Below, one piece after another: positions 8,378 to 16,194 of a stretch of DNA of 62,654 bases. The translations under genes and the position numbers were made by a program. Below the pieces are notes generated by a model that ran no database searches, had not been told where the DNA came from, and saw only the letters and a program-made list of their open reading frames with translations. The stretch is from contig CAZHIC010000012.1 in the NCBI GenBank assembly GCA_964532405.1, positions 1-62,654 of the forward strand. The letters are read 5' to 3'. The DNA comes from PALSA-1006 sp964532405. Its GTDB lineage: Bacteria; Pseudomonadota; Gammaproteobacteria; Burkholderiales; Gallionellaceae. How positions within the stretch are numbered: position 1 is the stretch's first letter; the number at the start of each line of letters is the position of its first letter.

Positions 8378-8929
8378 ATGGGGCGGCGATATAACGAACT
8401 CTCGCATAAGGATATGCAGTTTATCTCCGAGCAAAAGATGTTCTTTGTCGGGACAGCAACCGCAGACAGCCGCGTGAACATCTCACCCAAGGGCATGGAT
8501 TCTTTTAGGGTCTTGAGCAAATCACGGGTCGTTTGGCTCAATGTCACCGGCAGCGGCAATGAAACTTCAGCGCATGTACAGCAAAATCCGCGCATGACGA
8601 TCATGTTCTGTGCTTTCGAAGGAGAACCGCTGATCCTGCGTCTTTATGGTTCAGCCAAGGTGGTACACAAAAACGACACTGAATGGAAAGAACTATTCGG
8701 CATGTTCAAGCCATTACCCGGTGCCCGGCAGATATTCGACCTATCGATAGACCTTGTGCAATCTTCCTGCGGCATGGCAGTGCCCTATTGCAACTATGTC
8801 GGAGAGCGCGAGTTGCTTTCCGATTGGGCAGTCAAAAAAGGCGAAGATGGACTAAAACTTTACTGGGAAGAAAAGAACCAACAAAGCATTGATGGCAGCG
8901 CTACTCATATCGTTGAAAAGAATGGCTAA
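8378..8929 (+). CDS. Pyridoxamine 5'-phosphate oxidase-like flavin protein
   Basis: The product has 183 residues. The N-terminal half has the split-barrel flavin-binding pattern (FFVGTATADSRVNISPKGMDSFRVL, then NPRMTIMFCAFEG), typical of the PPOX-like family related to PdxH. The C-terminal part (SCGMAVPYCNYVGER) resembles the subgroup often annotated as pyridoxamine 5'-phosphate oxidase family, without a proven substrate. It follows mutL by 25 bp; a weak AAGGA lies before the ATG. FMN or F420 cofactors are both possible. Confidence 0.8.
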   Translation: MGRRYNELSHKDMQFISEQKMFFVGTATADSRVNISPKGMDSFRVLSKSRVVWLNVTGSGNETSAHVQQNPRMTIMFCAFEGEPLILRLYGSAKVVHKNDTEWKELFGMFKPLPGARQIFDLSIDLVQSSCGMAVPYCNYVGERELLSDWAVKKGEDGLKLYWEEKNQQSIDGSATHIVEKNG

Positions 8930-9175
8930 CCCATCGACCACCCGCATCGCCTTCGCCAGCTTCATCGGCACCGCCATCGAGTCTACGATTTCTACATCTA
9001 CGGCCTCGCCGTGGCGATGGTGATCGGCCCGGTGTTTTTCCCCAACAGCGATCCGGCAGTGCAGGCCTTGAATGCCTTTCTCACTTTCGGCATCGCCTTC
9101 ATCGCGCGCCCGTACGGCGCATTACTGTTCGGGCATTTCGGCGACAAAATCGGACGAAATTGGCTGCGCTGTTGA
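8922..9175 (+). pseudogene. Remnant of an MFS (metabolite:H+ symporter type) transporter
   Basis: An ATG inside the end of the preceding gene begins MANPSTTRIAFASFIGTAIE. A single-base loss then shifts the frame. In the new frame the sequence continues YDFYIYGLAVAMVIGPVFF and later FIARPYGALLFGHFGDKIGR, the first two helices and the conserved loop 2-3 of MHS-family transporters. It ends at a TGA after about 80 codons, and nothing of the remaining ten helices is present. This is a decayed gene with both a frameshift and a large 3' deletion. Confidence 0.85.
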
Positions 9176-9216
9176 TCCATGAGACACGCGATAAGGAGTT
9201 GGGGTGAATCAAACAA

Positions 9217-9299
9217 CAAAATTTATCCACGAACAACACGAAAGACACGAAATAACTGCCCGATTTTTTCGTGCTTTTCGTGCCTTTCGTGGACAAAAT
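9217..9299. repeat. CACGAA-type dispersed inverted repeat, full copy
   Basis: The left arm reads TTTATCCACGAACAACACGAA and the right arm reads TTTTCGTGCCTTTCGTGGACAAA, so the element can form a long imperfect hairpin. Related copies are at 23205-23241 and 62598-62628. It fills the gap between the MFS remnant and miaA. Confidence 0.8.
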
Positions 9300-9310
9300 G
9301 TTTTTTCTAA

Positions 9311-10252
9311 ATGAATAAGCTGCCCCCCGCCATTTTCCTCATGGGCCCCTCCGCCAGCGGCAAGACTGGCATCGCGGTGGAGCTCGTCCAACACTTTCCC
9401 GTGGAGCTCATCAGCGTAGATTCCGCGCTGGTCTTCCGCGACATGGACATCGGCACGGCCAAACCGGATGCGTCCACGCTCACCCGCGCACCGCACCATC
9501 TGATCGACCTCATCGACCCGACCGAAGCTTACTCTGTCGCCGCCTTTCGCCACGACGCGCTGCGTCTGATGGCGGACATCACCGCCAGAGGAAAAGTACC
9601 GCTATTGGTCGGCGGCACTATGCTGTACTTCAAAGCACTGCGCGAAGGCTTGAGTCCGCTGCCGCAAGCCGATGCCGCGTTACGCGCTGAGCTGGATGCC
9701 GAGATCGCGCAGCACGGCATCGAGCACCTGCATCGACAACTCGCGCAGGTCGATGCTGCTTCTGCTGCCCGTCTGCCGCCAACCGACACGCAGCGCATCC
9801 AGCGCGCCATGGAGATCTATCGCCTCAGCGGCCAACCCATGTCGGTGTTAATCAAACATCAGGAACAAGACAAACTGCCCTACTGCATCCACTCTATTGC
9901 ACTGGCCCCCTCCGACCGCGCGGTGCTGCACCAGCGCATCGCCACACGCTTTGCGGATATGTTGCGGCAAGGGTTAGTGGATGAACTACGCGAGCTACGC
10001 GAAAAATATCCGCTGCATCCGAACATGACTTCGATGCGCTGCGTCGGCTACCGTCAGGCTTGGAAATATCTGGGAGGCGAAATCAATGAAGGCGAGCTGC
10101 GGGAAAAAGGCATCGCCGCCACACGCCAGCTAGCCAAACGCCAACTCACCTGGTTGCGCGGCATGCAGGACAACATCGAACTGGATTGCCTCGCTCCCGA
10201 CCTCTATGCGCAGGTATGCGCGAGCATCGAATCAGGCGTAGCTACCGAATAA
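9311..10252 (+). CDS. miaA: tRNA dimethylallyltransferase
   Basis: The protein has 313 residues. The P-loop GPSASGKT (about 12-19) is followed by the ELISVDSALVFRDMDIGTAKP substrate segment, and PHHLIDLIDPTEAYSVAAFR is the family signature. DTQRIQRAMEIYRLSG and the C-terminal TRQLAKRQLTWLRG complete the match. It transfers a dimethylallyl group to A37 of UNN-reading tRNAs. Its location downstream of mutL is common in proteobacteria, though here a broken transporter and a repeat separate the two. Its stop is only 2 bp from the stop of the convergent HDOD gene. Confidence 0.96.
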   Translation: MNKLPPAIFLMGPSASGKTGIAVELVQHFPVELISVDSALVFRDMDIGTAKPDASTLTRAPHHLIDLIDPTEAYSVAAFRHDALRLMADITARGKVPLLVGGTMLYFKALREGLSPLPQADAALRAELDAEIAQHGIEHLHRQLAQVDAASAARLPPTDTQRIQRAMEIYRLSGQPMSVLIKHQEQDKLPYCIHSIALAPSDRAVLHQRIATRFADMLRQGLVDELRELREKYPLHPNMTSMRCVGYRQAWKYLGGEINEGELREKGIAATRQLAKRQLTWLRGMQDNIELDCLAPDLYAQVCASIESGVATE

Positions 10253-10254
10253 AA

Positions 10255-11118
10255 TCAGAACTGGGCAGCAGGCGGATGTTGCTTGTCCGTATCGCACAAA
10301 ATGTCGGCCTCCGCCCCCACCATCGACATCACCTGCTCCGGCGTCATACGCAACAGCCCGGCTATATCCGTGTAGTCGTCCGGTAGCGCCGCGTCATCCC
10401 AGCCATTGGCGGAATGGCGCGCCAGATTGACCGCGTAGATGACATTGCGCACCCGCTGATGGTTGGCGCAGGCGTCGTCCATCAAAGTCAGCAACAGTTC
10501 GGGCAGCTCCCAGCTTTTGACCAGTTGTTTTTGCATGTCGAACAAATTGAAACCGAACACTTGTTCCTGAGCGGTACGGGTGCGCAAGGCTTTATCCTGC
10601 TGCTGCATTGCTCTGATTTCCAGCATCTCTTGCGGCGCAAAACACCACATCAGCATTTCGGCGAGGTCATGCAGCAAAGCGGCGATACGCATTTCTTCGT
10701 AATGCAGGTCGCTCAAACGCACCGCCCAATCGAAGGCATATTCGGAAGCGCGATGCGAACGATGGATCACATGCAACAACTGGATGAGCGCATCCGTGTG
10801 CCCTGCCAGGACTTCTTGCACCTGGGGCTTAGGGGAGACTTTATGGAAAAAAGCTTCCACACCCATCATGATGAGCGCTTGTTCGACTTGGATGACTTCG
10901 TTTGTTTGGCTGCGATGTTTATGCGTTTGCAAATAGCGCAAGACTTTGACTGTCAACATGGGATCGAACGCGATCACCGATGCCACCCCGCGCGCGCTGA
11001 GTCTGTTCGGATCATCCAGCAGTGCTCCCAGATCGCGTGCGGTTTGTTTCAGTACGGGGATTTCAGTCTGGCTCAGAAAACTGACCCAATTCTCTAAACT
11101 CTTTTTTTCTTGTTGCAT
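10255..11118 (-). CDS. HDOD-domain signalling protein
   Basis: The product has 287 residues with the HDOD fold from about 20 to 220. Visible features are IPVLKQTARDLGALLDDPNRLSARGVASVIAFDPMLTVKVLRY, then HRASEYAFDWAV and the AALLHDLAEMLMW segment. This last element keeps an HD dipeptide, unlike most HDOD proteins. HDOD proteins act in signalling, but usually have no proven enzyme activity. It is a single-domain, monocistronic gene. The next upstream gene on the same strand starts 109 bp away. Confidence 0.85.
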   Translation of the reverse strand: MQQEKKSLENWVSFLSQTEIPVLKQTARDLGALLDDPNRLSARGVASVIAFDPMLTVKVLRYLQTHKHRSQTNEVIQVEQALIMMGVEAFFHKVSPKPQVQEVLAGHTDALIQLLHVIHRSHRASEYAFDWAVRLSDLHYEEMRIAALLHDLAEMLMWCFAPQEMLEIRAMQQQDKALRTRTAQEQVFGFNLFDMQKQLVKSWELPELLLTLMDDACANHQRVRNVIYAVNLARHSANGWDDAALPDDYTDIAGLLRMTPEQVMSMVGAEADILCDTDKQHPPAAQF

Positions 11119-11226
11119 AGAATCTCCCGACTTGGCGAATCACCTCGCTACACAAAATATTTCAATGCAAATTCCATTAGCCGTGTTCCCATCGTAGGAG
11201 CCAACTCATGTTATGTTTAATGCCGC

Positions 11227-12093
11227 TCAGGCCTGCACTGCCAGCCCTCCGCCGCGCCCGTCCATCTCGCCCATTCTAACCGCATGCCGTGGCAATGTGT
11301 CTTGAATGCCTTCCAGATATTGTCGCAACGAGACCAGATCGTAGCCTTGCGCTTTCCATCCGTCCAACAGTTGCTCAAACACGGGCAACCATTTTCCGCC
11401 CTCCAGCTCGGCTCGCAGCGTGAAGACATGCCCGGTGGCAGTAGGGTTCGCGCTAAACGCCAACAAATGTTGCGCCACGTTTTCCAGGGTGATGCCGTTA
11501 CGCGCGAGGAGCTCGTCCAGCGTAGGCAAGGTGGTGGGCAACTGCGGGCACGCGATGATCTCTGCATCCCAGGTCGGAATAAAAGGATGCGTGCCGCGCG
11601 TGTCGGAAGCGTAATCGAAACCCAAACGCTGGGTCAGCCTAAACGCATCGCGGTTCATCTGCCAGCCTGCGGCGGCATGAGCTTTCGGTGCTTCGCCGAA
11701 TATCTCGGTGAAACGCTCTACCGCCGACTGCATCTCGCGCTGTGTCCACCCGGCGTCTTTACTCGCCGCCTGATCCCGCCAGCGGATATTTTCATAACCG
11801 TGAACACCGACCTCAAAACCCTGCTCGCGCACACTGCGCAAAATATCTCCGCAGGTACGGCCAATGTCCGGCGATGGCAACAGCGTCCCGTACAACATAG
11901 TCTTGATGCCGTAATGCGCCAAGCGCGAAACGCGCGGGGCTTTGCCAAAAATTCCGCGTCCGCTGCGATCGGGGCCCAATGAGAAAAAAAAGCTCGCTCG
12001 CGCATTATGGCGAAGGAGTGCATCCAGCAAGCGCGGCACCCCTTCGCGTGTGCCGCGATAGGTATCTACGTCAATTTTTAAAGCGAGTTGCAT
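11227..12093 (-). CDS. ArnD-like polysaccharide deacetylase (lipid-linked sugar deformylase)
   Basis: The protein has 288 residues. The NodB-type metal-binding start LKIDVDTYRGTREGVPRLLDALLRHNARASFFFS carries the DxD. EVGVHGYENIRWRD carries the histidine motif HGYEN, and YASDTRGTHPFIPTW is typical of ArnD. ArnD removes the formyl group from undecaprenyl-linked 4-formamido-arabinose on the way to lipid A modification. It is the third gene of a minus-strand set with a PAP2 phosphatase and an ArnT-like transferase, 9 bp from the former. No arnA/B/C genes are present here, so the precise sugar is uncertain. Confidence 0.8.
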   Translation of the reverse strand: MQLALKIDVDTYRGTREGVPRLLDALLRHNARASFFFSLGPDRSGRGIFGKAPRVSRLAHYGIKTMLYGTLLPSPDIGRTCGDILRSVREQGFEVGVHGYENIRWRDQAASKDAGWTQREMQSAVERFTEIFGEAPKAHAAAGWQMNRDAFRLTQRLGFDYASDTRGTHPFIPTWDAEIIACPQLPTTLPTLDELLARNGITLENVAQHLLAFSANPTATGHVFTLRAELEGGKWLPVFEQLLDGWKAQGYDLVSLRQYLEGIQDTLPRHAVRMGEMDGRGGGLAVQA

Positions 12094-12102
12094 ATCGATA
12101 AT

Positions 12103-12900
12103 CTACCCAATTTTAAATAAACGGTATTGCCCTTTTAGCGACCAAGCCAGACACGCCAGAGCAATGACGAATTGGAACAGCCAAGTGCCGGGCAGCCCAT
12201 TGTCGTAATAAAACATCGTCCACAGTGCCAGCAGCGTAATCAACACCGCCAGCGCGCGCTGGAACCAAATATTCAAACCGGCTTGCCAGCGCCGCGCCAG
12301 CCATACGCCGGCAACCGCAGAGAGCCAGCCGCCGAACATCCCGCCCAGCACGTCCTGCGGCCAATGCACGCCGCACGCGATGCGCGAGAGCCCCACAAGA
12401 ACAGCCAGCGTCAACGCTAACGATTTGAGCCGATTGCTCAATGGTTGCAAACAAAACAAACCGGCCAGCACGAAGATCGTCGTGGTATGCCCGGAAGGAA
12501 AGGAGTTGAACTCCAGCAGAGGTCCGATAAGATGAAAAGCTCCCTCGGGCAATACCGACGGAGGGCGTAGCGACGAGAACAACTCCTTCATCCCCTGCGA
12601 CCATAGCGACGCGAACAGCGCCGCCAAAACGAACTGCCAGGACAAGTCGGGACGCCGCCCCAACAGTAACAGGATAAACATCAATGCGACTGACGTATCA
12701 CCCAAGACCGTGAGATGACTCCACCAGATATCGCCCGCGTGCGCCATAAGTCGATTCAAAAACTCAAACAAAGCCACATTGCTTCCCGTCGCCAGCAAAA
12801 TGGCCAGCGCCATCAAGGCGAACAGCGGCACGCCCCACAGCCATGCCGCCGGTGTAGTGGATGTTGCGGAAGGCTTAGTTTCTAAATCCATGGCAGGCAT
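12103..12900 (-). CDS. PAP2-family membrane phosphatase
   Basis: The product has 265 residues; a second start at MDLETK would remove three. Six hydrophobic segments are seen. The catalytic triplet is intact: KELFSSLRPPS, then FPSGHTTTIF, then SRIACGVHWPQDVLGG with the nucleophilic histidine. Members dephosphorylate undecaprenyl pyrophosphate or lipid A. Its start lies within the end of the glycosyltransferase gene, so the three genes are translationally linked. A role in recycling or trimming the lipid carrier used by the neighbouring ArnT-like enzyme is inferred. Confidence 0.85.
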   Translation of the reverse strand: MPAMDLETKPSATSTTPAAWLWGVPLFALMALAILLATGSNVALFEFLNRLMAHAGDIWWSHLTVLGDTSVALMFILLLLGRRPDLSWQFVLAALFASLWSQGMKELFSSLRPPSVLPEGAFHLIGPLLEFNSFPSGHTTTIFVLAGLFCLQPLSNRLKSLALTLAVLVGLSRIACGVHWPQDVLGGMFGGWLSAVAGVWLARRWQAGLNIWFQRALAVLITLLALWTMFYYDNGLPGTWLFQFVIALACLAWSLKGQYRLFKIG

Positions 12901-14347
12901 AAAAAGAGAAGGTGGAAATCAGATGCCCGTGCGGGCGGACGGGCAGACTATCACGCAGTTCGCACGCGGTAAACTGCCCGGCACCGCCGGTCGCAGGCTT
13001 CGCCTGCGGCTCGGGCCACAACACTAAAATACCGCGCGCACCGTTTTGCGGCGAGCCGAACCACACATCGAACTGGTCGTAGCGTTTGTCCGTCACCTGC
13101 ACTGCCACAGGACGGGCATACCAGGCCAGACGGCTGGCGTAGATCCAATTGTCGGTAAACAGCAACGGCGAACTCTCTGCCGGTTCGGCACTCATCTGCA
13201 CGCGCAGCTGTTCGGCACGACGAGACGCCTGTTCCCATGCGTATAAGTCGCGTAGCGGATTTTCGTTGTCTTTAAAGGGCAACCAGGGCGAAACGAATTC
13301 GCTGAAGACCAACGCGATTGCCAGCACGGAATAAACGGCGGCGCTGCGCACGCCGATGCGCACCCAAAGCGAATTCCAATGACGATGCAACCAGTACGCT
13401 GTGAGCGGTGCCAGCCCGGCCCATCCCAGCGCAGTCCAATGCGGCAGCGTCATTTCATAACCGCCGCCCCAGCCGAATAGCAGCAACACCGGCAAGGCCA
13501 GCGACAAACATAGCCACACACCGCTTTCGCGCCACTGGCGCAGAGAAGACACGAGTGCGATCAAGCCGAATACAAACAAGCCCGGGCCATAGGCCAGTAG
13601 CTGCGCCAGCTGCGACAACAAAAATCGCGAAATTTCCCAGCTCGGCTTGCCTGTGCCGTGATGCAACTGATACGCGAAAGAAATCCAATCGTGGCGATAG
13701 TTCCAATAGAGAATTGGCATAATCAAAAGCGTGCCCGCCAGTACCGCCAGCCAAGGCCAGAGGCTGCGCAACTGCCGCCATTGCTTGCTCATCGTCAACG
13801 CCAGCAACACGGTCACCAGCAAAGTGATGGCGGTATATTTCGACAACGCCGCCAAGCCCAGCAACACACCCAGCCATAACCAATGCTGCGCGCGCCCTTC
13901 AATCATCACCCCGTGCAACACCCAAAGCAGCAACAGACCGAGCAACAACAAGGGCGTGTCCGGCAACATGGCCAAGCCGATCAATTGGAACATCACGCCC
14001 GAATGCAATAACGCAACGCTGGTGAACCCCAACCAGGGCGTTTCATGCGGAAACAAAACGAGAGTCAGGCGATACAGCACCCAGCTCGTCCCCGCGAACA
14101 ACAACACCGGAACCGCACGCATCGCCAGATCCGAATCGCCGAACTGCAACGCGACAGCCTGTAGCCAACCGATCATCGGAGGATGATCGAAATAGCTCCA
14201 ATCCAAGTGCAAACCATAAAGCGCATAGTGCGCCTCGTCCACACTCAGCCCCACCGCATTGGCAGAGAGCAAGCGCAATAGCGTACTCGCCGCGATCAGC
14301 AGCAAGGTGGCTTGTAACGGGGTCAGGCGCTTAAAGGAATCGAGCAT
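12875..14347 (-). CDS. ArnT-like GT39/GT83 membrane glycosyltransferase
   Basis: The protein has 490 residues and about 11-12 membrane segments. The first periplasmic loop has the catalytic-type acidic motif SVDEAHYALYGLHLDWSYFDHPPMIGWL, as in dolichyl-phosphate-mannose transferases and ArnT. A soluble C-terminal part is present from about 370. The enzyme should use a polyprenyl-phosphate sugar on the periplasmic side, most likely to decorate lipid A or another envelope glycan. It heads the three-gene cluster with PAP2 and ArnD-like genes and would share its promoter. Confidence 0.85.
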   Translation of the reverse strand: MLDSFKRLTPLQATLLLIAASTLLRLLSANAVGLSVDEAHYALYGLHLDWSYFDHPPMIGWLQAVALQFGDSDLAMRAVPVLLFAGTSWVLYRLTLVLFPHETPWLGFTSVALLHSGVMFQLIGLAMLPDTPLLLLGLLLLWVLHGVMIEGRAQHWLWLGVLLGLAALSKYTAITLLVTVLLALTMSKQWRQLRSLWPWLAVLAGTLLIMPILYWNYRHDWISFAYQLHHGTGKPSWEISRFLLSQLAQLLAYGPGLFVFGLIALVSSLRQWRESGVWLCLSLALPVLLLFGWGGGYEMTLPHWTALGWAGLAPLTAYWLHRHWNSLWVRIGVRSAAVYSVLAIALVFSEFVSPWLPFKDNENPLRDLYAWEQASRRAEQLRVQMSAEPAESSPLLFTDNWIYASRLAWYARPVAVQVTDKRYDQFDVWFGSPQNGARGILVLWPEPQAKPATGGAGQFTACELRDSLPVRPHGHLISTFSFYACHGFRN

Positions 14348-14448
14348 GAACGATTAACTGGGGGCAACGCAAGAGTTTATAGACGGCGCGGATTCTATCC
14401 CATTGAACGGGGTGAATCACCTCGCATGACAAAACGTGATCGTATCTT

Positions 14449-14478
14449 CATAGGAGCGAGCCTTGCTCCTACAGGGTT
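14449..14478. repeat. Short REP-like hairpin
   Basis: ATAGGAGCGAG and CTTGCTCCTAC form a small inverted repeat between the convergence-free ends of xseA and the glycosyltransferase gene. It is a shorter relative of the element at 16097-16141. Confidence 0.6.
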
Positions 14479-14482
14479 AGGT

Positions 14483-15814
14483 TCAACTACCGCCCTTTTC
14501 TTTCACCTCGGTGCGTGCCCATCCCTGCGCGAACGTCACCTCCAGACGCGCACCAAGTGCAATTTGCGCGCTGTCCACAACGATCTTGCCGTGCTCGTCG
14601 CGCACCATGCTATAGCCGCGCGCCAATACTTGTCTGGGATCGAGGTGCTGCAAATGTTGTTGCAAGGAAGCGAGGCGCGACGCGTGCCGTTCCAAGTTGT
14701 GCGCCATGACTTCGTGCAGGCGATGTGCATAAGCGGTTTGCCGCGTTTGCAATTCCACCACATCGGGACACACTGCGCGCAAACGTTGGCGCAATGCCTG
14801 CCAGCGCCATTGTTGGTGCTGCACCCCGTAGGCTTGCGCCAGTTGCAAGCGCTGCTGCAATTGTTCCAGATGCTGGCGTTGCTGCCGCATACGCTGCGCC
14901 GGATGAAGCAAGCGCCGCTGCAAATAATCCAGTTGCTGCATGCGGCTCTCGAAGCGGCGCAATGCGGCCTGCGCCAGACGCCGGGCGCTGCGTTGCAGAC
15001 GCTGCCCCAGCTCCGCGCCATCCGGCACGGAGGCTTGCGCGGCGGCGGTCGGCGTAGCGGCACGCAGGTCGGCGACAAAATCGGCGATAGTAAAATCCGT
15101 CTCGTGCCCCACCCCGCTCACCACCGGAATGCGGCTGGCCGCAATCGCCCGCGCCACCACCTCCTCGTTGAACGCCCACAAATCCTCGATGCTGCCACCG
15201 CCGCGACACACGATGAGCGTATCGCATTCGCCGCGTTCGTTCGCCGCGCGGATAGCTGCGGCAATTTTCTGCCCCGCCCCTTCGCCCTGAACCGGCGTGG
15301 GGTACAGCACCACCGGAATGCCGGGCATGCGGTTCGCCAGAGTGCGCAAAACATCGCGCAAAGCCGCCGCCTGCGGCGACGTCACGATGCCGATCTGACG
15401 CGGCAAGAACGGCAAAGCACGTTTGCGCCCGGCATCAAACAGCCCTTCACCTTCAAGTTTTCTCTTCAGCCGCTCGAACGCCTCGTACAGCGCCCCCAAC
15501 CCCGCCGGGCGCATCTTCTCCAAGGTCAACTGAAAGTCGCCGCGCGCCTCGTACAGCGTCGGCAATGCCAGCACCTCGACCTGCATACCGTTGCCCGGCT
15601 TAAAGTCCAGATACTGGCTCTTGTGCCGGAACATCACGCAACGCACCTGCGCCGCTTCGTCCTTCAACGAAAAATACCAATGCCCCGAAGCCGCCCCCAC
15701 GAAATTGGAAATCTCGCCGCGCACCCACAACAAAGGCAGCCCCGCCTCGATCACCTGCTTCGCCGCCGAATTGAACTCGCGCACGCTTAATACTAAATTT
15801 TTATCGAAGCTCAT
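14483..15814 (-). CDS. xseA: Exodeoxyribonuclease VII large subunit
   Basis: The protein has 443 residues from MSFDKNLVLSV; this start has GGA 8 bp upstream, whereas the longer reading adds only six residues. The OB-fold (about 1-105) contains WVRGEISNF and GHWYFSLKDEAAQVRCVMF. The catalytic domain (110-310) contains PAGLGALYEAFERLK, IGIVTSPQAAALRDVL and DTLIVCRGGGSIEDLWAFNEE. A long coiled-coil rich in Gln/Arg/Leu (about 270-380) precedes a C-terminal RGYSMVRDEHGKIV segment. The small subunit xseB is not in the window. Confidence 0.95.
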   Translation of the reverse strand: MSFDKNLVLSVREFNSAAKQVIEAGLPLLWVRGEISNFVGAASGHWYFSLKDEAAQVRCVMFRHKSQYLDFKPGNGMQVEVLALPTLYEARGDFQLTLEKMRPAGLGALYEAFERLKRKLEGEGLFDAGRKRALPFLPRQIGIVTSPQAAALRDVLRTLANRMPGIPVVLYPTPVQGEGAGQKIAAAIRAANERGECDTLIVCRGGGSIEDLWAFNEEVVARAIAASRIPVVSGVGHETDFTIADFVADLRAATPTAAAQASVPDGAELGQRLQRSARRLAQAALRRFESRMQQLDYLQRRLLHPAQRMRQQRQHLEQLQQRLQLAQAYGVQHQQWRWQALRQRLRAVCPDVVELQTRQTAYAHRLHEVMAHNLERHASRLASLQQHLQHLDPRQVLARGYSMVRDEHGKIVVDSAQIALGARLEVTFAQGWARTEVKEKGGS

Positions 15815-15851
15815 TTTTTTCCGTATTCTCAAATCATTCGCATGAAAACGG

Positions 15852-15897
15852 GGGAGGGTGCGCTTTGCGCACCATGGTGCATGGAATGCACCCTACG
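15852..15897. repeat. Half copy of a GTAGGGTGCAT-type dispersed repeat
   Basis: A small hairpin (GGGTGCGC TTT GCGCACC) is followed by ATGGTGCATGGAATGCACCC. The second part equals one arm of the full element at 45062-45112. It lies upstream of xseA. Confidence 0.75.
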
Positions 15898-16060
15898 CTC
15901 GCTTTAAATCCCAAAGCGCGCAGATCAGCGCATCTTTGGCGGCAACGTCCAGTTGATCAAGGTCGGAAAGCGGCAACATACTGGTGGTTATCGGCGCTCA
16001 TGCGATAATTTTTATGCATCGAATAGAGCGGCTTTTTAGAGGTGGTGAACTGTTACGTTT

Positions 16061-16175
16061 TAACCCAGATAGTTCATTAGGCCGAGAGCTCTTGTAGGAG
16101 CGAGCTTGCTCGCGAAGCGCTTTCGCGAGCAAGCTCGCTCCAGTGAAAATACGGCTAATGGATAATCTGGGTTTA
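16061..16175. repeat. Nested inverted repeat (REP core with outer arms)
   Basis: A perfect 20-bp inner stem (16097-16116 with 16122-16141), starting GGAGCGAGCTTGCTCGCGAA, matches a widespread REP family. Outer arms AACCCAGAT...CATTAG at 16062-16084 and their imperfect complement at 16152-16174 extend the pairing. The whole is about 115 bp, ending 20 bp from the diguanylate cyclase stop, and may act as its terminator. Confidence 0.8.
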
Positions 16176-16194
16176 AGAAGGGTTTCTGTGAGGC

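Noticed and set aside
14426..15790. 454-codon open frame on the plus strand
   Set aside because: It is fully antisense to xseA, is rich in Arg/His/Gln, and has no domain.
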